Source: Flavihumibacter sp. UBA7668
GTDB lineage: Bacteria > Bacteroidota > Bacteroidia > Chitinophagales > Chitinophagaceae
Assembly: GCF_002483205.1 (NCBI RefSeq)
Contig: NZ_DLHM01000001.1
Coordinates: 418,664 to 482,663, forward strand
Length of the DNA stretch: 64,000 nt
Direction: 5' to 3'
The translations under genes and the position numbers were made by a program. Positions 18,389-26,525 of the stretch are shown in pieces. The number at the start of each line of letters is the position of its first letter. The first letter of the stretch is position 1. The notes under the pieces are model-generated. The model saw only the letters and a program-made list of their open reading frames with translations, was not told the DNA's origin and made no database searches.

Positions 18389-19605
18389 CCAAGATCCATT
18401 TGGGATGCAGCTGCTTTTCTGGCCGGTAACCAGGACGCCAGAAAGGCAACGATAATTACTGTAGCGGAAACCAGTAGAAAATCAGGTAACATTATTTTTA
18501 CCGGATACTGATTGATGACAAAACTTCCACCATCCAGCTTCACCAGTGCAAATTTTTGTTGGGCCCAGCAAATGAGTAATGCCAGTAGCATGCCGACCCC
18601 GGCTCCAATTCCGGCAAGCAGAAATCCCTCACTTATAAAAATGGACTGAATTCTGCCTGAGGATGCCCCCATTGCTTTTAAAACCTGAATATCTTTCTGT
18701 TTTTCCAATACCAGCATGGTTAGCGATCCGATCATAGTAAATGCTGCCACTACGAGTATTAAGGATAGCAGGATATAAATCACCCATTTTTCCATCTGCA
18801 TCACACTGTATAATCCCTGGTTTTGCTGATACCGGCTGAGAATAGTGTATTCTTTACCGAAAATTTTGCGAAGTGAGGCACTTACTTCCTCCTCATCAGC
18901 CCCTTCTGCCAGGGCCAGTTCAATACCGCCAAATTCATCTGGATCCAGGTTTAGGAGTCCTTTTAAAAAATCCAGATTGGTCAGCACATACTTATTATCA
19001 AATTCCTGCTGAATGGCAAAGGCACCAGCGGTATAAATATTTTCTGCTATAAGTGCAGACATCGGGTCGGCAATATTAATGCCAGCGCCTCTTTTAGGTA
19101 AATAAGCAGTTATCGGAAGCAGCTCCCGATCACTCCACAACCCTAATACGGATTCTACCCCAACCCCCAGTATAGCGCGCGGTTTTTCTTTTGTGCCAAG
19201 ATCAAATTGACCCACTTTGACATATTCTGCCATGGTGGTAACCTTTGTATACTGACTGTCCACCCCTTTCAGAAAAGCAATGGTTTGAGCTTCGCCATTT
19301 TTTAACAACGCTTTCTCTTCCAACACTTTTGACCAGGCTTTGATACCCCGAATGCCAGTCATTGCCTTTTCCTGTTCCGGACTGAGTTTGAGAAGTTTAC
19401 CCTCTGCCGGAACGATCTTGAGTTCGGTATAAAAAGTAGCATAAAGTGATTTTACCAAATCCTCAAACCCGTTAAATACGCTTAAAACAACGATGAGGGA
19501 TGCTGTTCCTACTATTACAGCCACCACACTAACCCACGCAATGATATTGATGGCATTGGTTGATTTTTTCGACTTAAAATAGCGCCAGGCGAATAAAAAA
19601 TTCAA
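18385..19605 (-). CDS. LolC/LolE-like FtsX-family ABC transporter permease
   Basis: 406 residues. N-terminal segment FAWRYFKSKKSTNAINIIAW followed by helix 1, a long extracytoplasmic domain (about 50-265), then three C-terminal helices with FtsX-domain features (LEKQKDIQVLKAMGAS and a final ASWLPARKAA). This layout fits lipoprotein-releasing permeases. The ATPase partner is not adjacent. It lies 24 bp after rbfA, the two forming an apparent operon; I recall the rbfA-permease pairing from other Bacteroidota. Confidence 0.88.
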   Translation of the reverse strand: MNFLFAWRYFKSKKSTNAINIIAWVSVVAVIVGTASLIVVLSVFNGFEDLVKSLYATFYTELKIVPAEGKLLKLSPEQEKAMTGIRGIKAWSKVLEEKALLKNGEAQTIAFLKGVDSQYTKVTTMAEYVKVGQFDLGTKEKPRAILGVGVESVLGLWSDRELLPITAYLPKRGAGINIADPMSALIAENIYTAGAFAIQQEFDNKYVLTNLDFLKGLLNLDPDEFGGIELALAEGADEEEVSASLRKIFGKEYTILSRYQQNQGLYSVMQMEKWVIYILLSLILVVAAFTMIGSLTMLVLEKQKDIQVLKAMGASSGRIQSIFISEGFLLAGIGAGVGMLLALLICWAQQKFALVKLDGGSFVINQYPVKIMLPDFLLVSATVIIVAFLASWLPARKAAASQMDLG

Positions 19606-19629
19606 GGGGGGGTGGTTTATGGGAAAAGG

Positions 19630-20016
19630 TTAGGCTTCCGGTGGAGTTTCACCCGGATTTTCTTCTTTTTTGATCTTGTCAAACACTTCTTCCATCTTGA
19701 ACACATAATCCAGCGTATCATCGAGGTAGAATTGCATTTCAGGAATTCGTCTTACCTGGTGTTTGATGGCCGCAGCCAGTCCTTTTTTTATTTCCCAGGC
19801 GCGATCCTCCAGTTTTTTCATGGCTGCTTTAGGGTCGGCAACTTTAAAAAGACTGATATAGATGCGCGCTTCCAGTAGATCCGGGGTCATTTTAACAGAG
19901 GAGATGGAAACCATACCACCATCTATCATGGTAAGACCAAGATGCTGGAATACCTGATTCAGTACCCCCTGAATTTCGCCGGCTACCTGCTTCTGTCGTT
20001 TTGTCTCCTGTTGCAT
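19630..20016 (-). CDS. rbfA: 30S ribosome-binding factor A
   Basis: Start chosen at ATG 20016 (MQQETKRQKQVAGEIQGVLN), 128 residues; earlier in-frame ATGs at 20025 and 20070 would add residues not seen in the family. The KH-like domain is complete, with VKMTPDLLEARIYISLF and the terminal LDDTLDYVFKMEEVFDKI helix, and a short Pro/Glu-rich tail. It helps mature the 16S rRNA 5' region of the 30S subunit, especially in the cold. First gene of a two-gene operon with the LolE-like permease. Confidence 0.93.
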   Translation of the reverse strand: MQQETKRQKQVAGEIQGVLNQVFQHLGLTMIDGGMVSISSVKMTPDLLEARIYISLFKVADPKAAMKKLEDRAWEIKKGLAAAIKHQVRRIPEMQFYLDDTLDYVFKMEEVFDKIKKEENPGETPPEA

Positions 20017-20082
20017 AGGGGTCATCGCTTGATTACTGCAAAGAAACAAAGAATTCGGGAGCTTCCCCACCCTAAATTGATG

Positions 20083-20090
20083 TAGGTTTG
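20083..20090 (+). promoter_or_regulatory. -7 box (TAGGTTTG) before the ABC exporter
   Basis: TAGGTTTG fits TAnnTTTG and ends 22 bp before the ATG at 20113, in the divergent spacer with rbfA. Confidence 0.5.
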
Positions 20091-20112
20091 CAGTTTCTAT
20101 TTAATTGGTGAA

Positions 20113-21933
20113 ATGAAGAAATTTTCGCTTGTTTTTAAATACCTGGCAGATAAAAAAGGCAATATTGCCCTTTATTTTCTGTTCAATTTATTCTCCATTC
20201 TTTTCTCGCTGGTATCTCTGGCTATGCTGGCTCCTTTCCTTCAACTGCTCTTTGGGCTGGAAAAAAGACCGGTTCTGAAACCGACCTTTGAATGGACCGC
20301 CTCCTCCGCTATTGATTCCATGAAGTACCAGCTGAGCGTGCTGATTGATACCCAGGGTGCTGTTCCGGCCCTTGCTACAATTTGCGTGGTCATTATTATT
20401 TCGATCTTTTTCAAGAACCTTTTTCTCTATATGGGTTTGCGTATGCTCACGCCAATGCGAAACCATGTGATGACCAAACTGCGGGCTGAACTCTACTCTA
20501 AAATTCTCAATCTGCCTATCGGTTATTTTACCGAACAACGTAAAGGAGATATAATCAGCCGGATGAGCAATGATGTAAACGAAGTGGAATGGAGTATTAT
20601 CGGCGCCATGGAAGTGCTGGTAAAAGAACCACTTACCCTGATCATCATTGTTAGTTCACTGATTTTTCTGAGTCCGCAGTTATCACTGTTTCTGGTGGTT
20701 TTATTACCCATTATGGGATTCGTAATCGGGCGGGTGAGTCGGAGTTTGAAACGCCAATCCAACCAGGCTCAGGTACAACAGGGATTGTTATTGTCTGTAC
20801 TGGATGAAACCCTGGGTGGTATGCGGGTTATCAAAGCTTTTAATGCGGAAAACCTGATTTCTGAAAAATTCGGAGGAATCAATAAATTTTTAAATCATAT
20901 CCGAAACAGTATGAACTTCCGCCGTGATCTGGCTTCACCGATGTCAGAATTTCTGGGGGTATTGGTATTGTGTGCGATTCTCTGGTTTGGCGGACAACTG
21001 GTACTGAAAAATGAAGCCGGACTGGATGCCGCCGGCTTCATCACTTATATTGTTTTCTTCACGCAGATAATCAATCCGTCGAAAGCATTCTCCAATGCCT
21101 TTTATAATGTGCAGCGGGGTACTGCTGCCATTGAACGAATTGAAGAAATCATCAAAGCGCCGGTAAAGGTGGAAGAGGCTGCTTCTCCAAAAACCCTGAC
21201 TTCGTTTAACCATAGCATTGAGTTCAGAAATGTTTCCTTTGCCTATGATGATGCTATTATACTTGAAGATATCAACCTTATAATTGAAAAAGGAAAGACA
21301 ATTGCATTGGTAGGATCATCGGGCTCCGGGAAATCAACACTGGCCGACCTTGTGCCCCGCTTTCATGATGTAACAAAAGGAGAGATTTTAATTGATGGTG
21401 TGAATATCAGGGAATATTCGCTTTCTTCGGTTCGTGATCAACTCAGTATTGTAACCCAGGAACCGATCCTGTTTAACGATACCATCGCTTCCAATATTTC
21501 GCTGGGTATGCCCACTGCCGATCAGGCTGCAATTGAACATGCAGCAAAAGTTGCCAATGCACATAATTTTATCATTCAGAAAGAAGGAGGTTATGAATCC
21601 AATATCGGCGACAGAGGTTCAAAACTAAGCGGGGGCGAACGGCAACGTCTGACGATTGCCCGAGCGGTTTTGAAAAATCCACCTATTTTGATACTGGATG
21701 AAGCCACCAGTTCACTGGATACAGAAAGTGAGCGCCTGGTACAGGATGCCATTGATAATATGATGCAGCATCGCACCAGTATTGTAATTGCTCACCGGCT
21801 TAGTACCATTCGCCATGCAGATGAAATTATTGTATTACAGAAAGGCCGGATTGTTGAGAGAGGCAACCACGATAGCCTGCTATCACAACAGGGATTTTAT
21901 AAGCGGTTAGTGGATATGCAGGAGGTAAAATAA
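20113..21933 (+). CDS. MsbA-like ABC exporter (fused permease and ATPase)
   Basis: 606 residues. Six-helix exporter domain (about 15-330) with the intracellular segment EQRKGDIISRMSNDVNEVEW, then a complete ATPase: Walker A GSSGSGKST (about 402-410), Q-loop VTQEPILFND, signature LSGGERQR, Walker B ILILDEATSSLD and switch His in IAHRLST. The architecture matches lipid A/lipid exporters such as MsbA, but substrate cannot be told from sequence. The stop codon overlaps the -7 box of the following peptidase gene. Confidence 0.9.
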   Translation: MKKFSLVFKYLADKKGNIALYFLFNLFSILFSLVSLAMLAPFLQLLFGLEKRPVLKPTFEWTASSAIDSMKYQLSVLIDTQGAVPALATICVVIIISIFFKNLFLYMGLRMLTPMRNHVMTKLRAELYSKILNLPIGYFTEQRKGDIISRMSNDVNEVEWSIIGAMEVLVKEPLTLIIIVSSLIFLSPQLSLFLVVLLPIMGFVIGRVSRSLKRQSNQAQVQQGLLLSVLDETLGGMRVIKAFNAENLISEKFGGINKFLNHIRNSMNFRRDLASPMSEFLGVLVLCAILWFGGQLVLKNEAGLDAAGFITYIVFFTQIINPSKAFSNAFYNVQRGTAAIERIEEIIKAPVKVEEAASPKTLTSFNHSIEFRNVSFAYDDAIILEDINLIIEKGKTIALVGSSGSGKSTLADLVPRFHDVTKGEILIDGVNIREYSLSSVRDQLSIVTQEPILFNDTIASNISLGMPTADQAAIEHAAKVANAHNFIIQKEGGYESNIGDRGSKLSGGERQRLTIARAVLKNPPILILDEATSSLDTESERLVQDAIDNMMQHRTSIVIAHRLSTIRHADEIIVLQKGRIVERGNHDSLLSQQGFYKRLVDMQEVK

Positions 21934-21938
21934 ATTTG
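21931..21938 (+). promoter_or_regulatory. -7 box (TAAATTTG) before the DPP-IV-like gene
   Basis: TAAATTTG fits TAnnTTTG and starts at the stop codon of the ABC exporter, 20 bp before the ATG at 21959, allowing independent expression of the peptidase. Confidence 0.5.
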
Positions 21939-21958
21939 AATTACACAAATACTGACAC

Positions 21959-24070
21959 ATGAGACAACTCTTCCTTGGCATTTGCTTCCTGGGATTGACG
22001 GGGATCCTAACAGCCCAGCAACCAGTGAGCTATGAGCAGGCATTTAAAGGGGCACCAACCAATATCCTGAAGCCTCTGCCAATGATCAGCAAATGGATCG
22101 ATGGCAAACATTTTTTGGAAACACGTACTGAAAACAACGTTCGCAAAACCTATAAAGTGAATGCTGCAACGGGTGTTGCTGAGGAATATACAGCACCGGT
22201 AGCTGGTAGTACTTCACCTGCGGTTCCGGCCATTGCGGTTGCTGGTGCCCGTAACCAAACGACTTCTCCTGATGGAAAATATTTCGCCTATACCAAAACG
22301 GATAATAACCTCTATGTGCAGGAGATTGCTACCAAAAAAGAAATCCAGCTAACTAAAGACGGAAATGATTCTGTTCTGAATGGCTATGCTTCCTGGATCT
22401 ATTTTGAGGAAATTCTGGGAAGAGCTTCCAGATATAAAGCATTCTGGTGGAGTGAAGATGGTAAACATCTTGCATTCATGCGTTTTGATGAAAGCGGCAT
22501 GCCTGTATTTCCGATTTATGTAGCAGATGGACAACATGGATCGCTTGAAAATAACCGTTATCCTAAACCTGGCGATAAAAATCCGGATGTAAAAATTGGT
22601 GTAGTCAATCTGGAATCACTTACTACTACCTGGGCGGATTTCAATGCAAAAGAGGATCAGTATTTTGGTACGCCGGTTTGGACGCCAGCCGGACAGCTTT
22701 GGATTTCCTGGATGAACCGTGGTCAGGATCAGTTGAAGGTATATAAGGTGGATTTGACGGCCGGATCTAAAACCCTGATATACGAAGAAAGTCAGAAAAC
22801 CTGGATTGATCTGGATGATACGGATCGGTTTGAATTTCTTCCTTCCGGAAAAGGTTTCATTCTGCGCAGCGATGTCAGCGGCTGGAAACATTTTTACCTG
22901 CATGATATGAGCGGCAAACGTCTGGCAACGCTTACCTCCGGCGATTTTACAGTAGGTGCGATTCACAAAATAGATGAGAAAGCCAAACGTCTTTATTTTG
23001 ATGCGCGTAAGGAGAACAGTGCCCGTACAGATTTATACAGTGTGGGAATGGATGGTAAAAATATGGTTCGTCATTCATTTGGCGATTATACTTTCCGGGG
23101 TATGACCATTTCTCTTGATAATAAACAATTTATTACTACCTACTCCAATCTTCAAACTGTTCCAACGATGGTGGTGGTTGATATGAAGGGAAAGATCTTG
23201 CGTGAATTGGGAACTTCTAAAGGAACTGATATCAACCTTTATGCACAACCGAAAAGGGAATTGATTCGGGTGAAATCGGGAGATGGATTATTTGATCTGC
23301 CTGTATTGATTACCTATCCGATCGGGTTTGATCCGGCTAAGAAATATCCGGTGATTATTAATATTTATGGCGGGCCGAATGCGGGTACCGTGTATGATAC
23401 CTATCGGACAAATCCGGCGGAACTGTGGTGGGCGCAGGAAGGATTGGTGCAGGTATCGATTGATAACCGAAGCAGCGGGCATTTTGGAAAAAAGGGAATG
23501 AATTTCATTCACCGTCAATTAGGTAAATACGAGATTGAGGATTATATGAGCGCGGCAGGCTGGTTGCGTAAGCAGTCCTGGATTGCAGGCGACCGAATTG
23601 GGATCACCGGTGGAAGTTTCGGCGGCTATATGACTGCCATGGCATTGACTTATGGATCGGATTATTTCACCCATGGTATAGCCAATGCATCCGTTATGGA
23701 TTGGTCTTTGTATGATACGCACTATACAGAGCGATTTATGGATACACCAGCTGAGAATCCGGAAGGGTATAAAGCTACTGCCGTGATGACTTATGCGGAT
23801 CGCCTGAAAGGCACACTGCGTATTGTGCATGGCACAACAGATGATAATGTGCATATGCAGAACAGTGTTCAGCTGATCAGCCGTTTACAGGATTTGGGCA
23901 AGCAATTCGAGATGATGATTTATCCGAATGAGCGGCATGGAATTGGAGCGAATGTCCGTGCCAAGCGCGATCACCTGGTTGCCGAGAATGCCAGCTTCTT
24001 CTACAAGCACCTCCTGAACAGACCCGTTCCTGAGGTATTCTGGAAAAAAACCGAACGTAAAGCCTTTTAA
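21959..24070 (+). CDS. S9 family dipeptidyl-peptidase IV-like serine peptidase
   Basis: 703 residues with signal peptide (MRQLFLGICFLGLTGILTAQ). An N-terminal DPP-IV beta-propeller (about 90-430) is followed by the alpha/beta-hydrolase domain. The catalytic triad is visible: Ser in GGSFGGYMT (about 552), Asp in HGTTDDNVH (about 628) and His in NERHGIG (about 660). The propeller contains WIYFEEILGR with paired Glu residues, the position that binds the substrate N-terminus in true DPP-IV. It would release X-Pro dipeptides in the periplasm or at the surface. Followed by an unusual period-11 repeat. Confidence 0.94.
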   Translation: MRQLFLGICFLGLTGILTAQQPVSYEQAFKGAPTNILKPLPMISKWIDGKHFLETRTENNVRKTYKVNAATGVAEEYTAPVAGSTSPAVPAIAVAGARNQTTSPDGKYFAYTKTDNNLYVQEIATKKEIQLTKDGNDSVLNGYASWIYFEEILGRASRYKAFWWSEDGKHLAFMRFDESGMPVFPIYVADGQHGSLENNRYPKPGDKNPDVKIGVVNLESLTTTWADFNAKEDQYFGTPVWTPAGQLWISWMNRGQDQLKVYKVDLTAGSKTLIYEESQKTWIDLDDTDRFEFLPSGKGFILRSDVSGWKHFYLHDMSGKRLATLTSGDFTVGAIHKIDEKAKRLYFDARKENSARTDLYSVGMDGKNMVRHSFGDYTFRGMTISLDNKQFITTYSNLQTVPTMVVVDMKGKILRELGTSKGTDINLYAQPKRELIRVKSGDGLFDLPVLITYPIGFDPAKKYPVIINIYGGPNAGTVYDTYRTNPAELWWAQEGLVQVSIDNRSSGHFGKKGMNFIHRQLGKYEIEDYMSAAGWLRKQSWIAGDRIGITGGSFGGYMTAMALTYGSDYFTHGIANASVMDWSLYDTHYTERFMDTPAENPEGYKATAVMTYADRLKGTLRIVHGTTDDNVHMQNSVQLISRLQDLGKQFEMMIYPNERHGIGANVRAKRDHLVAENASFFYKHLLNRPVPEVFWKKTERKAF

Positions 24071-24182
24071 GTGTCAGACAGGTGTTAGAACGCTGTTAGA
24101 GAGGTGTCAGACAGATATTAGAACGTTGTTAGACATGTGTCTGACACCTTTCGTAACTTAGTTCTAACACCTATCTGACACC
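24071..24182. repeat. Period-11 tandem array with inverted distal units
   Basis: From the first base after the peptidase stop codon, seven 11-bp units run head to tail (GTGTCAGACAG, GTGTTAGAACG, CTGTTAGAGAG, GTGTCAGACAG, ATATTAGAACG, TTGTTAGACAT, GTGTCTGACAC). After 13 unrelated bases, 24161-24182 holds the reverse complement of the first two units with one mismatch, so 24071-24091 can pair with 24161-24181 (20 of 21). The array ends 4 bp before the next ATG. It could act as a terminator or a leader structure; nothing else is in this spacer. Confidence 0.9.
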
Positions 24183-24186
24183 TATT

Positions 24187-25296
24187 ATGACAAATCGCCG
24201 TGAATTTCTTACGAAACTCTCTGCCCCTTTTCTGGCAATGCCGGTACTGGCAGAACTCGGAATCAATTGTACGAATGAACCCTATAATGGTCCGATTCTC
24301 AAAGTTGCCTTAATGGGACTTGGAGGTTACGCTACCAGGGTGGCAGAAGCCATGCAGACCTGCAAAAAAGCAAAGATTACCGCATTAATCAGTGGCACAC
24401 CCGATAAGCTAAAAACCTGGCAGGAGAAATTCCAAATCCCGGCAAAAAATTGCTATAACTACGGAAATTTCGATGCAATCAAAAACAATCCTGATATTGA
24501 TGCAGTTTATATCCTCACGCCCAACGCATTACACCATCCACAAACACTTCGAGTAGCGTCTGCAGGCAAACATGTTATCTGCGAAAAACCTATGGCTCTA
24601 AACGCCAGGCAGGGAAAAGAAATGCTGGATGCCTGTAAAAAAGCCGGAGTTCAACTCCTCGTTGGATACCGCATGCATTTCGAAGCCAATACCGTTGATC
24701 TTATTAAACAACGTATAGATGGACAATTCGGAAAAATTCTTTTCTTTCAGGGACTTAGCGGCTTTCGGATCGGGAACCCCAGCCAGTGGCGACTCAATAA
24801 AGAATTAGCCGGGGGTGGCGCTATGATGGATATAGGTATTTATTCAGTTAATGGTGCCCGTTATATGGTAGGAGAAGATCCAGTCTGGGTAACTGCTCAG
24901 GAAACCAAAACCAACCCCATGCTTTTCAAAGAAGGAGTTGACGAAACCATTCAGTTCCAGATGGGTTTCCCCGGCGGCGCAGTAGCGTCCTGTCTATCTA
25001 CTTATAACATGAATAATCTCGATCGTTTCTTTATAACTGGCGAAAAAGGATTCGCAGAACTATTACCTGCATCCGGTTATGGCCCCATAAAAGGACGAAC
25101 CCATAAGGGAGAACTCAATCACCAACACGTCATGCATCAAACCACGCAAATGGATGAAATGGCGGGTATCCTACTGGAAGGTAAAAAGCCCCTGGTGCCC
25201 GTTGATGGTGAAGAAGGATGGAAAGATCTGGTAATCATTGACGCAATTTACAAAGCAGCGGCCACCGGACTTAAACAATTGATTAATTACAAATAA
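24187..25296 (+). CDS. Gfo/Idh/MocA family oxidoreductase, exported
   Basis: 369 residues. The N-terminus MTNRREFLTKLSAPFLAMPV has a Tat-like RRxFL motif and hydrophobic stretch, as in exported members that fold with their cofactor. A Rossmann fold (LKVALMGLGGYATRVAEAM) is followed by the family hallmark CEKPMALN (EKP catalytic Lys) and the C-terminal alpha/beta domain (GGGAMMDIGIYSVNGARYM). It likely oxidises or modifies a sugar with NAD(P). No sugar-utilisation genes are adjacent, so substrate is unknown. Confidence 0.9.
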   Translation: MTNRREFLTKLSAPFLAMPVLAELGINCTNEPYNGPILKVALMGLGGYATRVAEAMQTCKKAKITALISGTPDKLKTWQEKFQIPAKNCYNYGNFDAIKNNPDIDAVYILTPNALHHPQTLRVASAGKHVICEKPMALNARQGKEMLDACKKAGVQLLVGYRMHFEANTVDLIKQRIDGQFGKILFFQGLSGFRIGNPSQWRLNKELAGGGAMMDIGIYSVNGARYMVGEDPVWVTAQETKTNPMLFKEGVDETIQFQMGFPGGAVASCLSTYNMNNLDRFFITGEKGFAELLPASGYGPIKGRTHKGELNHQHVMHQTTQMDEMAGILLEGKKPLVPVDGEEGWKDLVIIDAIYKAAATGLKQLINYK

Positions 25297-25320
25297 TTCC
25301 TATCCAATAGGGAGGAAAAT

Positions 25321-25356
25321 AAAAAGCGGAAGCCGCATCTGCAGCTCCCGCTTTTT
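25321..25356. terminator. Bidirectional intrinsic terminator
   Basis: A 13-bp stem with one mismatch (25321-25333 with 25344-25356, outer arms AAAAAGCGG and CCGCTTTTT) lies between the convergent oxidoreductase and DksA-like genes. T-rich tracts follow on both strands (CTTTTTACTTTTAAC on plus; TTTTTATTTTCC on minus), so it can serve both genes. Confidence 0.85.
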
Positions 25357-25386
25357 ACTTTTAACTTCTAACTTTTTACTTTTTCA
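25352..25386. repeat. Heptamer array, TTTTTAC/TTCTAAC type
   Basis: Five 7-bp units (TTTTTAC, TTTTAAC, TTCTAAC, TTTTTAC, TTTTTCA) run from the terminator to the stop codon of the DksA-like gene, which lies inside the last unit. Same period and composition as the array at 1969-2010. Confidence 0.75.
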
Positions 25387-26487
25387 CTTGTTCATCGTGT
25401 TTTTCGCTTCAATACTCAAAGTAGCATGAGGAACCGCACGCAAACGCGCCTTATCAATCAGCTTACCGGTTACCCGACAAATACCATAGGTTTTATTCTC
25501 AATACGCATCATGGCTTTCTCCAGGTGATCAATGAAGGTGATTTGGCGACTCGCCATCTGGGCAAGCTGTTCACGCTCCATACTTACGCTACCATCTTCC
25601 ATGGTCATATAACGGCTTTCGCTTTCATCTCCACCCATCTCATCTTTACGGGTGATCAGTCCCTGTAAATAAGCCAACTCTTTTTTAGCGGCATCCAGTT
25701 TCTTGTTGATTAACTCTCTGAACTCTGCCAATTCTGCATCACTGTATCGCATAGTAGGTCCGGTTTGAATAGGTGCCTCCTGATCCAGCACACTTTTCGT
25801 GAAATCAGGATGGTACGGTTTTACTGTTTTTGTTTTTATATCTGGCACCACAAACTTTGTTGGCCTTTTTTCTGGCGGTGGTGCAGGTTTCTTTATAGGA
25901 ATAGGCGTCGTCTGTTTGGAGTCGTCCTTTACGGTAGCAGGCTTCATCACAGAAGGCTTTCCTATTGGCTGGCGAATCGTTTTGATTGCCGGCTTTTTCT
26001 TATTTCCAGCTTTTGCCGCTGGTGCTGGCTTGGCGGCTACTGGAGTGGGCATTTTACTGATGTCTGTTTTTTTAGTTTCTGTTTTATTTGCCGGAGCCGG
26101 AGTTGGCGCAGGTGCCGGAGCTGGTGCTTTTGCTGCAGGGGCTTTTGCCGGAGCCGCTTTAACTGGAGCAGCCTTAGCCGGCGCCTCTGCTTTTTTCGAT
26201 ACTGCCTTTGCAGGAGTAGGAGCAGGTGCCACTTTTACTGGTTTAGCCGGCGCAGCCTTGGCTGCAGCTTTTGCAGGAACGGCTTTACCAGCCGGCTTAG
26301 CAGCAGGTGCTGGTTTAGCAGGTGCTTTTGCAGGAGCCGCTTTCTTTGCCGGGGCCGGTTTAACCGCCGCTTTTTTTGCAGGAGCAGCTTTAGCAGCTAC
26401 TTTATTTCCCGCCGCCGATTTTGCCGGTGCAACTTTTTTCGCCGATCCGGCTGATTTACCAGCCGGTGCTTTCTTGTTGGTTGCCAT
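25384..26487 (-). CDS. DksA/TraR-type protein with long histone H1-like Ala/Lys/Pro tail
   Basis: 367 residues. Residues 1-130 are almost only Ala, Lys and Pro in PAKKAA/PAKAA-type repeats, resembling histone H1 tails; 130-235 is a Lys/Pro-rich linker; about 240-367 is a DksA/TraR-like domain: coiled coil (SDAELAEFRELINKKLDAAK), then KTYGICRVTGKLIDKARLRA and PHATLSIEAK. The canonical four-Cys zinc finger is degenerate: only the Cys of GIC remains, which I believe is usual in Bacteroidota homologues. The domain suggests RNA polymerase or DNA-associated regulation; the tail should bind DNA. It lies 38 bp after ileS, probably co-transcribed. Confidence 0.88.
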   Translation of the reverse strand: MATNKKAPAGKSAGSAKKVAPAKSAAGNKVAAKAAPAKKAAVKPAPAKKAAPAKAPAKPAPAAKPAGKAVPAKAAAKAAPAKPVKVAPAPTPAKAVSKKAEAPAKAAPVKAAPAKAPAAKAPAPAPAPTPAPANKTETKKTDISKMPTPVAAKPAPAAKAGNKKKPAIKTIRQPIGKPSVMKPATVKDDSKQTTPIPIKKPAPPPEKRPTKFVVPDIKTKTVKPYHPDFTKSVLDQEAPIQTGPTMRYSDAELAEFRELINKKLDAAKKELAYLQGLITRKDEMGGDESESRYMTMEDGSVSMEREQLAQMASRQITFIDHLEKAMMRIENKTYGICRVTGKLIDKARLRAVPHATLSIEAKNTMNK

Positions 26488-26525
26488 ATTTATTCCTTTT
26501 TCCGGTGATCAATGTCCTATTTTTA

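Noticed and set aside
24071..24182. CRISPR array.
   Set aside because: Units are 11 bp, contiguous, partly inverted, with no unique spacers and no cas genes.
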